DNA of 64,000 nucleotides from Sulfitobacter sp. DFL-14 (GCF_003335585.1 NZ_QBFD01000046.1:1183246-1247245), one strand, 5' to 3'; shown: positions 35,083 through 44,277, counted from the first letter of the stretch. Notes: a model not told the origin generated them from the sequence alone. Numbers and translations are program-made.

Positions 35083-37599
35083 TCATTCTCGCGCACGCAG
35101 GACCTGCGCGGGCCGGGCATTGAGCGCGCGCAGGGCAAATCCCAGCCCGGCCAGGACAGAGGCCAGCGCCCCACCCGTCACGATCAGCAGGGCAGAGGGC
35201 CAGATCACGCTGAAGCGGGTTTCCATCACGAAGTGGCTGACGGCCCAGCCGCCCAGGATTCCCGCCAGCAGCGCAACACTGCCCGCGAAAAGCCCCAACA
35301 GGGCCGCGCGCAGCACAAAGCTGGCGGCGATGGCACGCCGCGAGGCCCCCAGCGTCTTGAGCAGCGCGGATTCGTAGCGCCGCGCCTCCGCCCCCGCAGC
35401 TGCCGCACCGATCAGCACCACGAAACCGGTCAGCAGCGTGGCCAGCGCACCATAAGAGGTCGCGGCGGCAAGGCTTGCCAGCACGGCGGACACCCGGTCG
35501 ATGGCGTCGCGCACCCGGATCGCGGTGATATTGGGGTATTGCGTGGCCAGATCGCGCAGAATGGCGGCTTCGGCCTCTTCCTCTGCATAGACGGTCGAGA
35601 TGAAAGTATGCGGCGCACCGGCCAGCGCCGCGGGGTTCATCGTCAGGACAAAGCCGATCCCGGCGGTGGAAAAATCCACCTCCTGAAAGGCGGCAATGGT
35701 GCCGGTGATGTCGCGGCCCAGCACGTTGATGGTCAGCGTGTCGCCCAGCATCAGCCCCATCTCTTCCGCCTCTTCGGCGGCAAAGCTGATCAGCGGCGGG
35801 CCGTCGTAATCCTCCGCCCACCATTCACCGGCGGTGATCCTGGCATCGGCACCGGGCTTTGCGGCATAGGTCACGCCCCGGTCACCGCGCACCACCCAGT
35901 GATCGCCCGCAACTTCCCGCGCCGGCTTGCCGTTGATCCGGGTCACGACACCGCGCAGCATCGGCGCGCTGTCAATGCGGCTGACGGCGGGGTCATCCTC
36001 CAGCCGTTTGGTATAGCCGGGCATCTGGTCCTTCTGGATGTCGACAAAAAAATAGGAGGGCGCCACATCCGGCAGGTTGCCCGCGATGGCCTGCCGCAGG
36101 TTGCCGTCGATCTGCCCCACGGCGGCCAGCACCGACAGGCCCAGACCCAGTGACAGCACCACGGCACCGGCCCCTTCGCCCGGTCCGGCAAGGGCCGCCA
36201 GCGCCCAGCGCAGTCGGGGGCGGCCCCGCGCCAGCCGTGCACCGCCCCGCGCCACCACGCGCAGCAGCATCGCCGCCAGCACAAGGATCAGCAGCGCCCC
36301 GGCAATGCCGCCCAAGGTCCAGAGCGTCAGCCACCACGACCCGTTGAACCAGCCCGCCAGCCCCACCAGCGTCACGGTCAGCACAGCGATTGCCACGAGG
36401 TATTTCGCCGCCGGAAGACGGCGCGCACCCGCCCAGGCATCGCGGAACAGGGTCGCGGCGCGCACATCCTCGCTGCGGGCCAGCGGCCAGAGCGTAAAGG
36501 CCAGCGCCGTCAGCAACCCATAAAGCGCCGCCTCGATCAGCGGCGCGGGATAGAGCGCGAAACTGGCCGGCAGGGGCAGCCTGGCGGCAATGACCGGCGA
36601 CAGCAGCAGCGGCACCAGACCGCCCAGCAAAACGCCGATGGCAACGCCCAACAGCGACAACACACCGATCTGGATGAAATAGGTCTGGAAGATCGTCGCC
36701 CGCTCCGCCCCCAGGGCGCGCAGGGTGGCGATCACCCCGGTCTTGCCCTGAAGATAGGACCGCACGGCGGCAGAGACACCAACGCCTCCGACAGCCAGCC
36801 CTGACAGGCCCACAAGCACCAGAAAGGCGCTCAGCCTTTCAACGAAACGCGCCACGCCGGGTGCCCCGTTGCGCGCATCGGTCCAGCGCATCCCGGCATT
36901 CTCGAACTGCGCCTCGGCCTCCCCTTCCAATGCGGCAAGGTCGGTGCCCTGCGGCAGGTCCAGCCGGTATTTGCTGTTGTACAACGTGCCCGGCGCCAAC
37001 AGGCCCGACCCCTCCAGCGCGTCGCGGTGCAACAGGGTGCGCGGCCCCAGGGCAAATCCACTGGCGGCGCTGTCAGGTTCACGCAGGATCAGCGCGGACA
37101 GCCGATAGTCACGGGTGCCCAGTCGGAAGGTATCGCCCGGCGTCAGGCCCAGCCGGTCTGACAGCGAGCGTTCCATCACCGCACCGGGCAGCCCCTCCTC
37201 CTCGGACAAGGCCTGATCCAGCGGCATCGCGGGATCGAGAACCATCTCTCCGACAAGCGGGTAAAGGTCATCCACCCCCTTGATCTGGGTCAGGGCGCGG
37301 TCATCGCCGACCACGGCCATGGAACGGAATTCGACGATTTCAGAGACCGCAGTGGCGCGCGCCGCCATCCACGCCCGTTCCTCCGGGCTGGCAAAACGAT
37401 AGGTGAAATCAAGCTCCGCCGCGCCGCCCAGCAGGGCCGCCCCCTCCCGCGCCAGGCCCGCCTCGATCGCGGCGCGGACGGAACCGACAGCGGCGATGGC
37501 CGCCACCCCCAACGCAAGGCAGGCCAGGAACAGGCGGAACCCGCGCAGCCCGCCGCGCATTTCGCGGCGTGCGAACCGGGCGGCGAGGGCAAGGCTCAT
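35083..37599 (-). CDS. ABC transporter permease, YbbP/FtsX family
   Basis: The protein has 838 residues, typical of YbbP. A first membrane helix (LFLACLALGVAAIAAVGSV) is followed by a large periplasmic domain, three to four helices near 260-420, a second periplasmic domain (about 510-700), and three C-terminal helices. The FtsX-like segments occur twice, as in YbbP/MacB-type mechanotransmission exporters. It would move lysophospholipid-like or lipoprotein cargo from the inner membrane. Its start overlaps the YbbA stop (ATGA), so they are one unit. Confidence 0.88.
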   Translation of the reverse strand: MSLALAARFARREMRGGLRGFRLFLACLALGVAAIAAVGSVRAAIEAGLAREGAALLGGAAELDFTYRFASPEERAWMAARATAVSEIVEFRSMAVVGDDRALTQIKGVDDLYPLVGEMVLDPAMPLDQALSEEEGLPGAVMERSLSDRLGLTPGDTFRLGTRDYRLSALILREPDSAASGFALGPRTLLHRDALEGSGLLAPGTLYNSKYRLDLPQGTDLAALEGEAEAQFENAGMRWTDARNGAPGVARFVERLSAFLVLVGLSGLAVGGVGVSAAVRSYLQGKTGVIATLRALGAERATIFQTYFIQIGVLSLLGVAIGVLLGGLVPLLLSPVIAARLPLPASFALYPAPLIEAALYGLLTALAFTLWPLARSEDVRAATLFRDAWAGARRLPAAKYLVAIAVLTVTLVGLAGWFNGSWWLTLWTLGGIAGALLILVLAAMLLRVVARGGARLARGRPRLRWALAALAGPGEGAGAVVLSLGLGLSVLAAVGQIDGNLRQAIAGNLPDVAPSYFFVDIQKDQMPGYTKRLEDDPAVSRIDSAPMLRGVVTRINGKPAREVAGDHWVVRGDRGVTYAAKPGADARITAGEWWAEDYDGPPLISFAAEEAEEMGLMLGDTLTINVLGRDITGTIAAFQEVDFSTAGIGFVLTMNPAALAGAPHTFISTVYAEEEAEAAILRDLATQYPNITAIRVRDAIDRVSAVLASLAAATSYGALATLLTGFVVLIGAAAAGAEARRYESALLKTLGASRRAIAASFVLRAALLGLFAGSVALLAGILGGWAVSHFVMETRFSVIWPSALLIVTGGALASVLAGLGFALRALNARPAQVLRARE

Positions 37600-38264
37600 G
37601 CGATCTGCCCGTCGGCCAGGGCGATGGGCCGGTCGCAGCGTTCGGCCAGCACCGGGTCATGGGTGACCAGCACCAACGTGGCCCCATATTGGTCGCGCAG
37701 GGAAAACAGCAGGTCCATGATCGCGGCACCATTGGCGCTGTCCAGATTGCCGGTAGGCTCATCCGCCAGCAGGATCGCCGGACGCGGCGCACAGGCCCGT
37801 GCCAGCGCCACCCGCTGCTGTTCACCACCCGACATCTGAGCGGGGTAATGGCCGATGCGATGCCCCAGCCCCACGGTCTCCAATGCCTCGCGCGCGCGCT
37901 CAAAGGCTTCCGGGATCCCGGCCAGCTCCAGCGGTGTCGCGACATTTTCCAGGGCGGTCATGGTGGGGATCAGGTGAAAGGACTGGAACACAATGCCCAT
38001 GCGCCCCTGCCGGAACCGGGCCAGCGCATCCTCGTTCATCGCGGTCAGGTCCTGACCCAGCGCATATACGGTGCCGCCCGTGGCCTGTTCCAGCCCGCCC
38101 ATGACCATCAGCAGCGAGGATTTGCCCGACCCCGAAGGCCCGGTCAGCGCGACGCTTTCGCCGCTCTCGACGTTCAGGGAAATTCCGCGCAGGATATCGA
38201 CGGGTCCGGCATTGCCCTTGAGCGACAAAAGCACATCTTGAAGGTGGAAAACGGTGTCACTCAC
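37596..38264 (-). CDS. ABC transporter ATP-binding protein, YbbA/LolD type
   Basis: The protein has 222 residues. Walker A GPSGSGKSS is near residue 42, the Q-loop in GIVFQSFHLIPTMTALENV, signature MSGGEQQRVALARA, Walker B ILLADEPTGNLD, and H-loop LVTHDP. It powers the adjoining YbbP-like permease. The start is GTG at 38264. The divergent esterase gene begins 45 bases away; in Escherichia coli tesA is likewise divergent from ybbA, so this arrangement is conserved. Confidence 0.92.
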   Translation of the reverse strand: MSDTVFHLQDVLLSLKGNAGPVDILRGISLNVESGESVALTGPSGSGKSSLLMVMGGLEQATGGTVYALGQDLTAMNEDALARFRQGRMGIVFQSFHLIPTMTALENVATPLELAGIPEAFERAREALETVGLGHRIGHYPAQMSGGEQQRVALARACAPRPAILLADEPTGNLDSANGAAIMDLLFSLRDQYGATLVLVTHDPVLAERCDRPIALADGQIA

Positions 38265-38309
38265 GCAGCGGGCCTTTCAATGGGTCCCTACGGATATGGA
38301 GTTGTTACG

Positions 38310-39059
38310 ATGATGCGCAAGGCGATAAAGCGTTTCGGGATAAACTTGAAACATCCCACATCACTTTTCGCGTTCGACCGAAGGGAGAGGCAGCGAACAA
38401 GTGATTCAGGTATATTCCGAAGCGCTCTGGTGGGGATTGTTCTGGTCTGGGGGCAGGCGGTTGCGGCGCAGGAGGTCGTGATCGCGGCGCTGGGTGACAG
38501 CCTGACCCAAGGGTATGGTCTGCCCGAGGAGCAGGGTTTCGTGCCACAGATGGAAGCCTGGCTCGAAGCGCAGGGCAGCGACGTGCGGCTGATCAACGCG
38601 GGCGTTTCCGGCGACACGACCGCGGGGGGGCTTGCCCGCGTGGGCTGGACCCTGACGCCAGAAGTGGGCGGCATGATCGTGGCATTGGGCGGCAACGACC
38701 TGCTGCGCGGGCTGGCCCCGGCGCAGGCGCGCGCCAATATCGACGGGATTCTGCAGGCGGCGCAGGCGGCCGATGTCGAGGTGCTGCTGATCGGCATGGA
38801 AGCACCCGGCAATTACGGCCCCGACTACAAAAGCGAATTCGACGCCATCTATCCCGATCTGGCGGCTGAATACGGCACGCAGTTTGTCGGCAGTTTCTTT
38901 GCCGGATTGACGGAAGGGGATGCGCCCGCCGACCCGTCACAATTGCGCGGCTTCCTTCAGGCCGATGGCATCCACCCCAATGCAGAGGGTGTGACCCGGA
39001 TTGTCGAGGGCATCGGGCCGGAGGTTCTGGACCTGATCGCCCGGATCAGGGCGGACTGA
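38310..39059 (+). CDS. tesA: Arylesterase / acyl-CoA thioesterase I (TesA-like GDSL hydrolase)
   Basis: The protein has 249 residues. After an N-terminal basic stretch and a hydrophobic export segment (SALVGIVLVWGQAVAAQ) come the SGNH blocks: ALGDSLTQGYGLP (catalytic Ser), INAGVSGDT, VALGGNDLLRG and DGIHPNAEG (Asp/His). TesA is a periplasmic lysophospholipase/thioesterase. ATG 38310 or the adjacent ATG 38313 follow GGAG at 38297-38300; the N-terminal extension before the signal is long. Divergent from ybbA. Confidence 0.88.
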   Translation: MMRKAIKRFGINLKHPTSLFAFDRRERQRTSDSGIFRSALVGIVLVWGQAVAAQEVVIAALGDSLTQGYGLPEEQGFVPQMEAWLEAQGSDVRLINAGVSGDTTAGGLARVGWTLTPEVGGMIVALGGNDLLRGLAPAQARANIDGILQAAQAADVEVLLIGMEAPGNYGPDYKSEFDAIYPDLAAEYGTQFVGSFFAGLTEGDAPADPSQLRGFLQADGIHPNAEGVTRIVEGIGPEVLDLIARIRAD

Positions 39060-39062
39060 CCC

Positions 39063-39680
39063 TTGCCGGGGCGGCTGTTCCTCACCACGCCACTTGCGGC
39101 GCTGGCGGAAGAACTGGGGGTGCCGCCGGGGGTGCTCGCGGATGAGCCGCCCCGCGCCAATATCTCACCCGGTCAGCAGATCGTCACCTTTGACGGCACC
39201 GGCCTTGCCCATATGCGTTGGGGGATCATCCCGGTGGGCCGGGTCAACGCCCGTGGCCGCCCGGTGATGGAGACGCTGATCAACGCACGCTCCGAAACCG
39301 TGTTCGACAAAAGCGCCTTTGCCGGGACGGGCAGGGCGGTGGTGCCGGTGAACGGCTGGTACGAATGGACCGGGGAAAAGCGCCGCAAGACCGCCTGGCG
39401 GATTGCACCGAAAGAAGGCGGATACCTTTATTTCGCGGCCATTACCGACCTGTGGCAGGCGCCGGGTGGCGTGCAGGTGCCGCAGGTGGCAACGCTGACC
39501 TGTCCGCCGAACGCCGATGTCGCGCCGGTGCATCACCGCATGGGCGCGCTGCTTGAGCGGGAGATGATCGGCACATGGCTGACCGGTGACGCGCAGGACG
39601 TGAAGCCGCTGTTGCAGCCCTGGCCGGAGGGCCGTCTGCAAATTGAAAAGGCCAGCGGTGTCGACTGGACCGGACCCTGA
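39063..39680 (+). CDS. SRAP (YedK/HMCES-like) protein lacking catalytic Cys2
   Basis: The protein has 205 residues. SRAP proteins sense abasic sites in single-stranded DNA by a covalent bond to the N-terminal Cys2 of MCGR. Here the start is TTG and residue 2 is Pro (PGRLFLTTP), so Cys2 is absent, although the other active-site elements remain: the Asn/Arg region INARSETVFDKSAF, the acidic NGWYEW and the His in PVHHRMG. It begins 3 bases after tesA, with no ATG nearby. It could be inactive, use another nucleophile, or contain a start-region mutation. Confidence 0.78.
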   Translation: MPGRLFLTTPLAALAEELGVPPGVLADEPPRANISPGQQIVTFDGTGLAHMRWGIIPVGRVNARGRPVMETLINARSETVFDKSAFAGTGRAVVPVNGWYEWTGEKRRKTAWRIAPKEGGYLYFAAITDLWQAPGGVQVPQVATLTCPPNADVAPVHHRMGALLEREMIGTWLTGDAQDVKPLLQPWPEGRLQIEKASGVDWTGP

Positions 39681-39705
39681 CCGAAGCGACCTGAAAAGTC
39701 CCTCT

Positions 39706-39737
39706 GACAAAAGAAAACGGGCGCCTGACAGCGCCCG
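39706..39737 (-). terminator. Rho-independent terminator of the cold-shock gene
   Basis: On the minus strand a 7-bp stem CGGGCGC/GCGCCCG (39731-39737 with 39718-39724) is followed by TTTTCTTTT. It closes the csp transcript 26 bases after the stop. Confidence 0.85.
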
Positions 39738-39763
39738 AATTCCCTCATGAAACTGATGCTTGC

Positions 39764-39970
39764 TCAGGCGAGTGCGATGTTCGCAGCGCTTTCGCGGCCG
39801 TCGCGGCCTGCTTCGACATCGAAGGTCACTTTCTGGTTGTCGGCCAGACCTGTCAGGCCTGCCCGCTCAACTGCGGAAATGTGAACAAAGATATCCTTGC
39901 CGCCCCCGTCAGGGGCAATAAAGCCGTAGCCTTTGGTCGTGTTGAACCATTTTACGGTACCAGATGCCAT
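39764..39970 (-). CDS. Cold-shock protein (CspA family)
   Basis: The protein has 68 residues. RNP1-like KGYGFIAPD (near residue 13) and RNP2-like DIFVHISAV are intact. It is a single OB-fold RNA chaperone. About 200 bases of gene-free sequence upstream could form the long structured 5' UTR usual for cold-shock genes; I cannot delimit it. Confidence 0.93.
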   Translation of the reverse strand: MASGTVKWFNTTKGYGFIAPDGGGKDIFVHISAVERAGLTGLADNQKVTFDVEAGRDGRESAANIALA

Positions 39971-40185
39971 GGACCGGTTCTCCTGTCTTAGTTCTGCCCG
40001 CGGGATGCGGCAGCGTGGCTCGGACGAAGTCGTGATCGTTCCAGCGCCATAAGGCAGGGAGTTTCGAAAGTCGTTCGTGCAGCAAATTCGATAATGAAAG
40101 GAATCAAACGAAAATCAAGCCCATTTACCGGGCATGGCCCAATCGGCGGACGGCTGCGCATGAAATTTCACCGGAATGAAATAAT

Positions 40186-40201
40186 TTGACCACTTGATAA
40201 A
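40186..40201. promoter_or_regulatory. RutR-like operator before preT
   Basis: TTGACCA-CT-TGATAAA has a left arm identical to the E. coli RutR consensus TTGACCA-N2-TGGTCAA and a right arm matching 5 of 7. It lies 55 bases before the preT ATG and matches in layout the box before the carbamoylase gene at 44278. Confidence 0.6.
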
Positions 40202-40255
40202 AAAATAACTCTGGGGCAGAGTTTTTCAAGACCCAGCCAATGCAAGGTGAGCCAG

Positions 40256-41578
40256 ATGACTTCAGATGTCTTTGAACCGGGAATTCAATCGGGGCGGTTG
40301 AGCCCGGCGGAGTATCAGGCGCAGTTTTCCGACCTGCACCCGCCGCTGGACCGGCATGAGGCGCTGGTGGCGGCGGATCGGTGCTATTTCTGCCATGACG
40401 CGCCCTGCATCACGGCCTGTCCCACGGATATCGACATCCCGCTGTTCATTCGCCAGATCGCGACGGGCACACCCGATGCGGCGGCAAAGACCATCCTGAG
40501 CCAGAACATCATGGGCGGCATGTGCGCGCGGGTCTGCCCGACGGAAACCCTCTGCGAACAGGCCTGTGTGCGGGAAAAGGCGGAAGGAAAGCCGGTGCTG
40601 ATCGGCCAGTTGCAGCGATTTGCGACGGATCATTTGCAGGCGCAGGGGGTGCATCCCTTTGTCCGCGCGGCATCCACCGGAAAGACTGTGGCGGTTGTGG
40701 GCGCCGGCCCTGCGGGCCTGTCCTGCGCACATCGGCTGGCGATGCTGGGACATGACGTGGTGATCCATGACGCGCGGCCAAAGCCGGGCGGCCTGAACGA
40801 ATACGGCATTGCGGCCTACAAGACCCCCGGCGGCTTTGCCCAGGCGGAGGTCGACTGGCTGATGCAGATCGGCGGGATCAGCTTCAGGCACGAAAGCGCG
40901 CTGGGCAGGGGGCTGACCCTGGAGACCCTGAAAGCGGAATATGACGCCGTTTTCCTTGGCGTTGGCCTGGGCGGGGTGAACGCCCTGGGGGCCGAGGGCG
41001 AGGACAAGCAGGGGGTCAGCGACGCGGTGGATTTCATCGCCGGGCTGCGGCAGGCCAGTGATCTGGCGGCGCTGCCGATTGGCCGCGACGTGGTGGTGAT
41101 CGGCGGCGGCATGACAGCGGTGGACGCGGCGGTGCAGGCCAGGCTGCTGGGCGCGCTCAATGTCACGCTGGTCTACCGGCGCGGGCGCGACCGGATGAAC
41201 GCCTCTGTCTTCGAGCAGGACCTCGCGGCCTCAAAGGGGGTGCGGATCGTGACCCATGCGGTGCCGGTGGCGGTGCATGGCAACGGCGCGGTGCGCGAGA
41301 TTGAATTCGAATATGTCGATGACGCGATGAAGGGCACCGGGCAGATGCTGAAACTGCCTGCCGACCAGGTGTTCAAGGCCATCGGTCAGACGCTGGAAGG
41401 CGAAGGCATGCCCGAGCTTGACGGCCGCAAGATCAGGGTGGACGGCACCGGACGCACCAGCGTGGCGGGCATCTGGGCCGGGGGCGATTGCGCCAGCGGC
41501 GGCGACGACCTGACCGTGACGGCGGTGGCCGAGGGCCGCGACGCGGCGATGGATATTCACATGGCGCTGACCAAATGA
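40256..41578 (+). CDS. preT: Dihydropyrimidine dehydrogenase subunit PreT (NAD(P)-dependent)
   Basis: The protein has 440 residues. An N-terminal Fe-S region (CYFCHDAPCITACPTDIDIP and GGMCARVCPTETLCEQACV) is followed by FAD motif VAVVGAGPAGLSCAHRLA near 147 and a second nucleotide motif VVVIGGGMTAVDAAV near 282. It takes electrons between NAD(P)H and PreA for uracil/thymine reduction to the 5,6-dihydro forms. ATG 40256 is preferred over GTG 40247 because AAGGTGAG overlaps the latter. A RutR-like box lies upstream. Confidence 0.93.
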   Translation: MTSDVFEPGIQSGRLSPAEYQAQFSDLHPPLDRHEALVAADRCYFCHDAPCITACPTDIDIPLFIRQIATGTPDAAAKTILSQNIMGGMCARVCPTETLCEQACVREKAEGKPVLIGQLQRFATDHLQAQGVHPFVRAASTGKTVAVVGAGPAGLSCAHRLAMLGHDVVIHDARPKPGGLNEYGIAAYKTPGGFAQAEVDWLMQIGGISFRHESALGRGLTLETLKAEYDAVFLGVGLGGVNALGAEGEDKQGVSDAVDFIAGLRQASDLAALPIGRDVVVIGGGMTAVDAAVQARLLGALNVTLVYRRGRDRMNASVFEQDLAASKGVRIVTHAVPVAVHGNGAVREIEFEYVDDAMKGTGQMLKLPADQVFKAIGQTLEGEGMPELDGRKIRVDGTGRTSVAGIWAGGDCASGGDDLTVTAVAEGRDAAMDIHMALTK

Positions 41579-41617
41579 GGTTTCGCGGCGAAACCTTGTT
41601 TATTAACAATGGGTTAA
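41579..41617. promoter_or_regulatory. Hairpin and CtrA-type site between preT and preA
   Basis: A small hairpin GGTTTCG-CGG-CGAAACC (41579-41595) directly follows the preT stop. Then TTAA-CAATGGG-TTAA at 41603-41617 exactly fits the alphaproteobacterial CtrA consensus TTAA-N7-TTAA. Whether CtrA acts here is unknown; the preA start is 78 bases downstream. Confidence 0.45.
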
Positions 41618-41694
41618 TTCTTGACCTGCGCGCCCCGCGGTAACCGCCGGGAACATGCGCATCGGGAATGGACGCATCTTTTGAGGATAGTGAT

Positions 41695-42999
41695 ATGGCT
41701 GATCTGACAACCGACTTCATCGGGATCAAAACCCCGAACCCGTTCTGGCTGGCCTCTGCGCCGCCGACGGACAAGGAATACAACGTGCGCCGCGCCTTTG
41801 AGGCCGGATGGGGCGGTGTGGTGTGGAAAACGCTCGGCTCCGAAGGGCCGCCCGTGGTCAATGTGAACGGCCCGCGCTATGGCGCGATCTATGGGGCCGA
41901 CCGGCGGTTGCTGGGGCTGAACAACATCGAGCTGATCACCGACCGCGACCTTTTCACCAACCTCGAAGAGATCAAGCGCGTGAAGGCGGATTACCCCGAC
42001 CGGGCGATCATCGTGTCTATCATGGTGCCCTGCGAGGAGGAAGCCTGGAAGGCGATCCTGCCCCTGGTGGAGGACACCGGCGCGGATGGAATCGAACTGA
42101 ACTTCGGCTGCCCCCACGGGATGAGCGAGCGCGGCATGGGGGCTGCGGTGGGTCAGGTGCCGGAATACATCGAAATGGTGACCCGCTGGTGCAAGCAGTA
42201 TTATTCCAAGCCGGTGATCGTGAAGCTGACGCCGAACATCACCGACATCCGCAAGCCCGCCGCGGCGGCCAAGGCGGGGGGTGCGGATGCGGTGAGCCTG
42301 ATCAACACGATCAATTCGATCACCTCGGTCAACCTCGACACGATGTCGCCGGAGCCGTCGATTGACGGCAAGGGCTCACATGGCGGCTATTGCGGCCCGG
42401 CGGTCAAGCCGATTGCCATGTCGATGGTGTCAGAGATCGCGCGCGACCCGGAAACGCGGGGCATCCCCATTTCGGGGATCGGCGGGGTCACAACCTGGCG
42501 CGACGCGGCAGAGTTCATCACGCTGGGCTGTGGCAATGTGCAGGTCTGCACCGCTGCGATGACCTATGGTTTCAAGATCGTGCAGGAGATGATCAGCGGC
42601 CTGTCCGACTGGATGGACAGCAAGGGCCATACCAGCATCGAAGACTTCAAGGGCGCGGCGGTGCCGAATGTCACCGACTGGAACCAGCTGAACCTGAATT
42701 ACATCGCCAAGGCCAAGATCGACCAGGACCTGTGCATTTCCTGCGGCCGCTGCTTTGCCGCCTGCGAGGACACCAGCCATCAGGCCATCGCCATGTCGGA
42801 GAACCGGACCTTCAGTGTGATCGACGCGGAATGTGTCGCCTGCAACCTGTGCGTCAATGTCTGCCCGGTGGAGAATTGCATCACGATGGAGGCGATGGCA
42901 CCGGGCGCCACGGATCCACGCACCGGCAAGGTGGTACAGCCGGATTATGCGAACTGGACAACCCACCCGAACAACCCGTCGGCAACTGCCGCTGAATAA
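41695..42999 (+). CDS. preA: Dihydropyrimidine dehydrogenase subunit PreA
   Basis: The protein has 434 residues. The N-terminal FMN TIM barrel resembles dihydroorotate dehydrogenases (NPFWLASAPPTDKEYNV; ELNFGCPHGMSERGMG; catalytic Cys in the CPHG loop; SGIGGVTTW). The C-terminus has two 4Fe-4S motifs (CISCGRCFAAC and CVACNLCVNVCP). It reduces uracil or thymine with electrons from PreT. ATG 41695 follows TTGAGGATAG. First step of the reductive pyrimidine pathway completed by the downstream block. Confidence 0.95.
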   Translation: MADLTTDFIGIKTPNPFWLASAPPTDKEYNVRRAFEAGWGGVVWKTLGSEGPPVVNVNGPRYGAIYGADRRLLGLNNIELITDRDLFTNLEEIKRVKADYPDRAIIVSIMVPCEEEAWKAILPLVEDTGADGIELNFGCPHGMSERGMGAAVGQVPEYIEMVTRWCKQYYSKPVIVKLTPNITDIRKPAAAAKAGGADAVSLINTINSITSVNLDTMSPEPSIDGKGSHGGYCGPAVKPIAMSMVSEIARDPETRGIPISGIGGVTTWRDAAEFITLGCGNVQVCTAAMTYGFKIVQEMISGLSDWMDSKGHTSIEDFKGAAVPNVTDWNQLNLNYIAKAKIDQDLCISCGRCFAACEDTSHQAIAMSENRTFSVIDAECVACNLCVNVCPVENCITMEAMAPGATDPRTGKVVQPDYANWTTHPNNPSATAAE

Positions 43000-43027
43000 C
43001 GGTCGCGGCGGTCAAGGCGGTCAAGGC

Positions 43028-43393
43028 TCAGGCCTGGCCGGCCCCTTTCAGAAAGGGGGAGGTCGGCAAAGGGTCCGGCATGGTGCTGGAAATCTCTGCC
43101 AGGGTCGGCATCAGGTTTTCGATCTGCGCGGCCAGGATGGAATTGGGCGTGGCATCCGCCGGGCGACGTGTCAGCGCGGGGCGCTGCGCCGCCTCACCGC
43201 CCGCACCGGCACCCGTGCCTGAATGAGAGGTCGAGGACCCTTGCCGGGGCGTATCGGCGGGGCGGTTGGTGGGCGCGATCCTGACCGCGCTTGATGTCGC
43301 GGTGACCCCGCCATCGATGCCCTGTGCAGCACTTTGCCCGGCCGTGGCCGTGCCATGCACCGCGAATGGATTGGTCAAAAGTAGAACACTCAT
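43028..43393 (-). CDS. Hypothetical small protein in the pyrimidine block
   Basis: The predicted product has 121 residues and no recognised domain. After MSVLLLTNPFAVHGT it is Thr/Ala/Gly/Ser-rich and probably disordered (TPRQGSSTSHSGTGAGAGG), and ends with a possible amphipathic helix (SILAAQIENLMPTLAEIS). ATG at 43393 is preceded on the minus strand by GGAGCAGAG. It lies between preA (convergent) and the RutR-type gene (same strand, 162 bases upstream). Coding status is plausible but not certain. Confidence 0.45.
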   Translation of the reverse strand: MSVLLLTNPFAVHGTATAGQSAAQGIDGGVTATSSAVRIAPTNRPADTPRQGSSTSHSGTGAGAGGEAAQRPALTRRPADATPNSILAAQIENLMPTLAEISSTMPDPLPTSPFLKGAGQA

Positions 43394-43555
43394 CTCTGCT
43401 CCGATCATGTGAAATTGGGCTTCTCGCCCAGGGAGCAGTCTGCAGCGCAATCGTGAAGGAAGGGTAAAGGCACCTTTGCACCTGGTTTGCTCCTGGCCGC
43501 GATGCCGCGCCTGCGGCCCGGGGCCAGCGGGAAACGGCAGCAGGTTCCGGGCCAT

Positions 43556-44173
43556 TCAGACCCTGAGCATCGCTTCGAACATGCGGCGCAGATGGGCGGA
43601 GGCACGGGCATGCGGGTCTTCCTCGGGGCCCATCAGGATCCTGACCTGGCTTTCGAAATCGGCGTAATGCTGGGTGGTGGACCAGATCGAAAAGATCAGG
43701 TGTTGCGGATCGAGGGACGGCAGCCTGCCCTGGGCGATCCATTCGGCGATCAGCGCGCATTTTTCGTCGAACAGCGGTTTGAGATGCCCGGTCAGCTCCG
43801 GCGCGATGCGCGGTGCGCCCTGCAGGATCTCATTGGCGAAAAGCCGGCTTTCGCGGGGCAGGTCGCGGGCCATGTTGAGCTTGCGCTGCACGTAGGACAG
43901 GATTTCGGCGACAGGCTCACCCTGGGGGCTCATCGCCACCAGCGGGTCAAGCCAGGTGTCCATCAACCGGCTGAGCAGGGTGACATGGATGTCTTCCTTG
44001 CCATCGAAATAATAGAGGATATTCGGCTTGCTCAGCCCGGCCTCTGCCGCGATCTGGTCCAGCGTGGCCCCGCGGTAGCCATGGCGCGAAAACACGTCGA
44101 GCGCGGCCTCCAGGATCAGCCTGCGGTTGCGCTTCTGGATGCGGCTTGTTTTCTTGGGCGCGCCGTCTGGCAA
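43556..44173 (-). CDS. rutR: TetR-family pyrimidine regulator (RutR-like)
   Basis: The protein has 205 residues. The N-terminal helix-turn-helix (RRLILEAALDVFSRHGYRGATLDQIAAEAGLSKPNILYYFDGKEDI) and the C-terminal YcdC-like domain (DLPRESRLFANEILQGAPRIAPEL) match RutR, which binds uracil and thymine. Start is TTG at 44173, preceded on the minus strand by GGAG. It is divergent from the carbamoylase gene; a TTTACCA-N2-TGGTAAA palindrome in the shared space and a similar one before preT are probable operators. Confidence 0.88.
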   Translation of the reverse strand: MPDGAPKKTSRIQKRNRRLILEAALDVFSRHGYRGATLDQIAAEAGLSKPNILYYFDGKEDIHVTLLSRLMDTWLDPLVAMSPQGEPVAEILSYVQRKLNMARDLPRESRLFANEILQGAPRIAPELTGHLKPLFDEKCALIAEWIAQGRLPSLDPQHLIFSIWSTTQHYADFESQVRILMGPEEDPHARASAHLRRMFEAMLRV

Positions 44174-44277
44174 GGGCGTCTCCGGCAGGGTGCTGAGAAA
44201 TGAGGCAGTCGCCCCGATGGGTCCCTGCGATGCTAAAAGCAGTTCTTGACAGATGCCAGTGTAATCGCAATCGTGCC

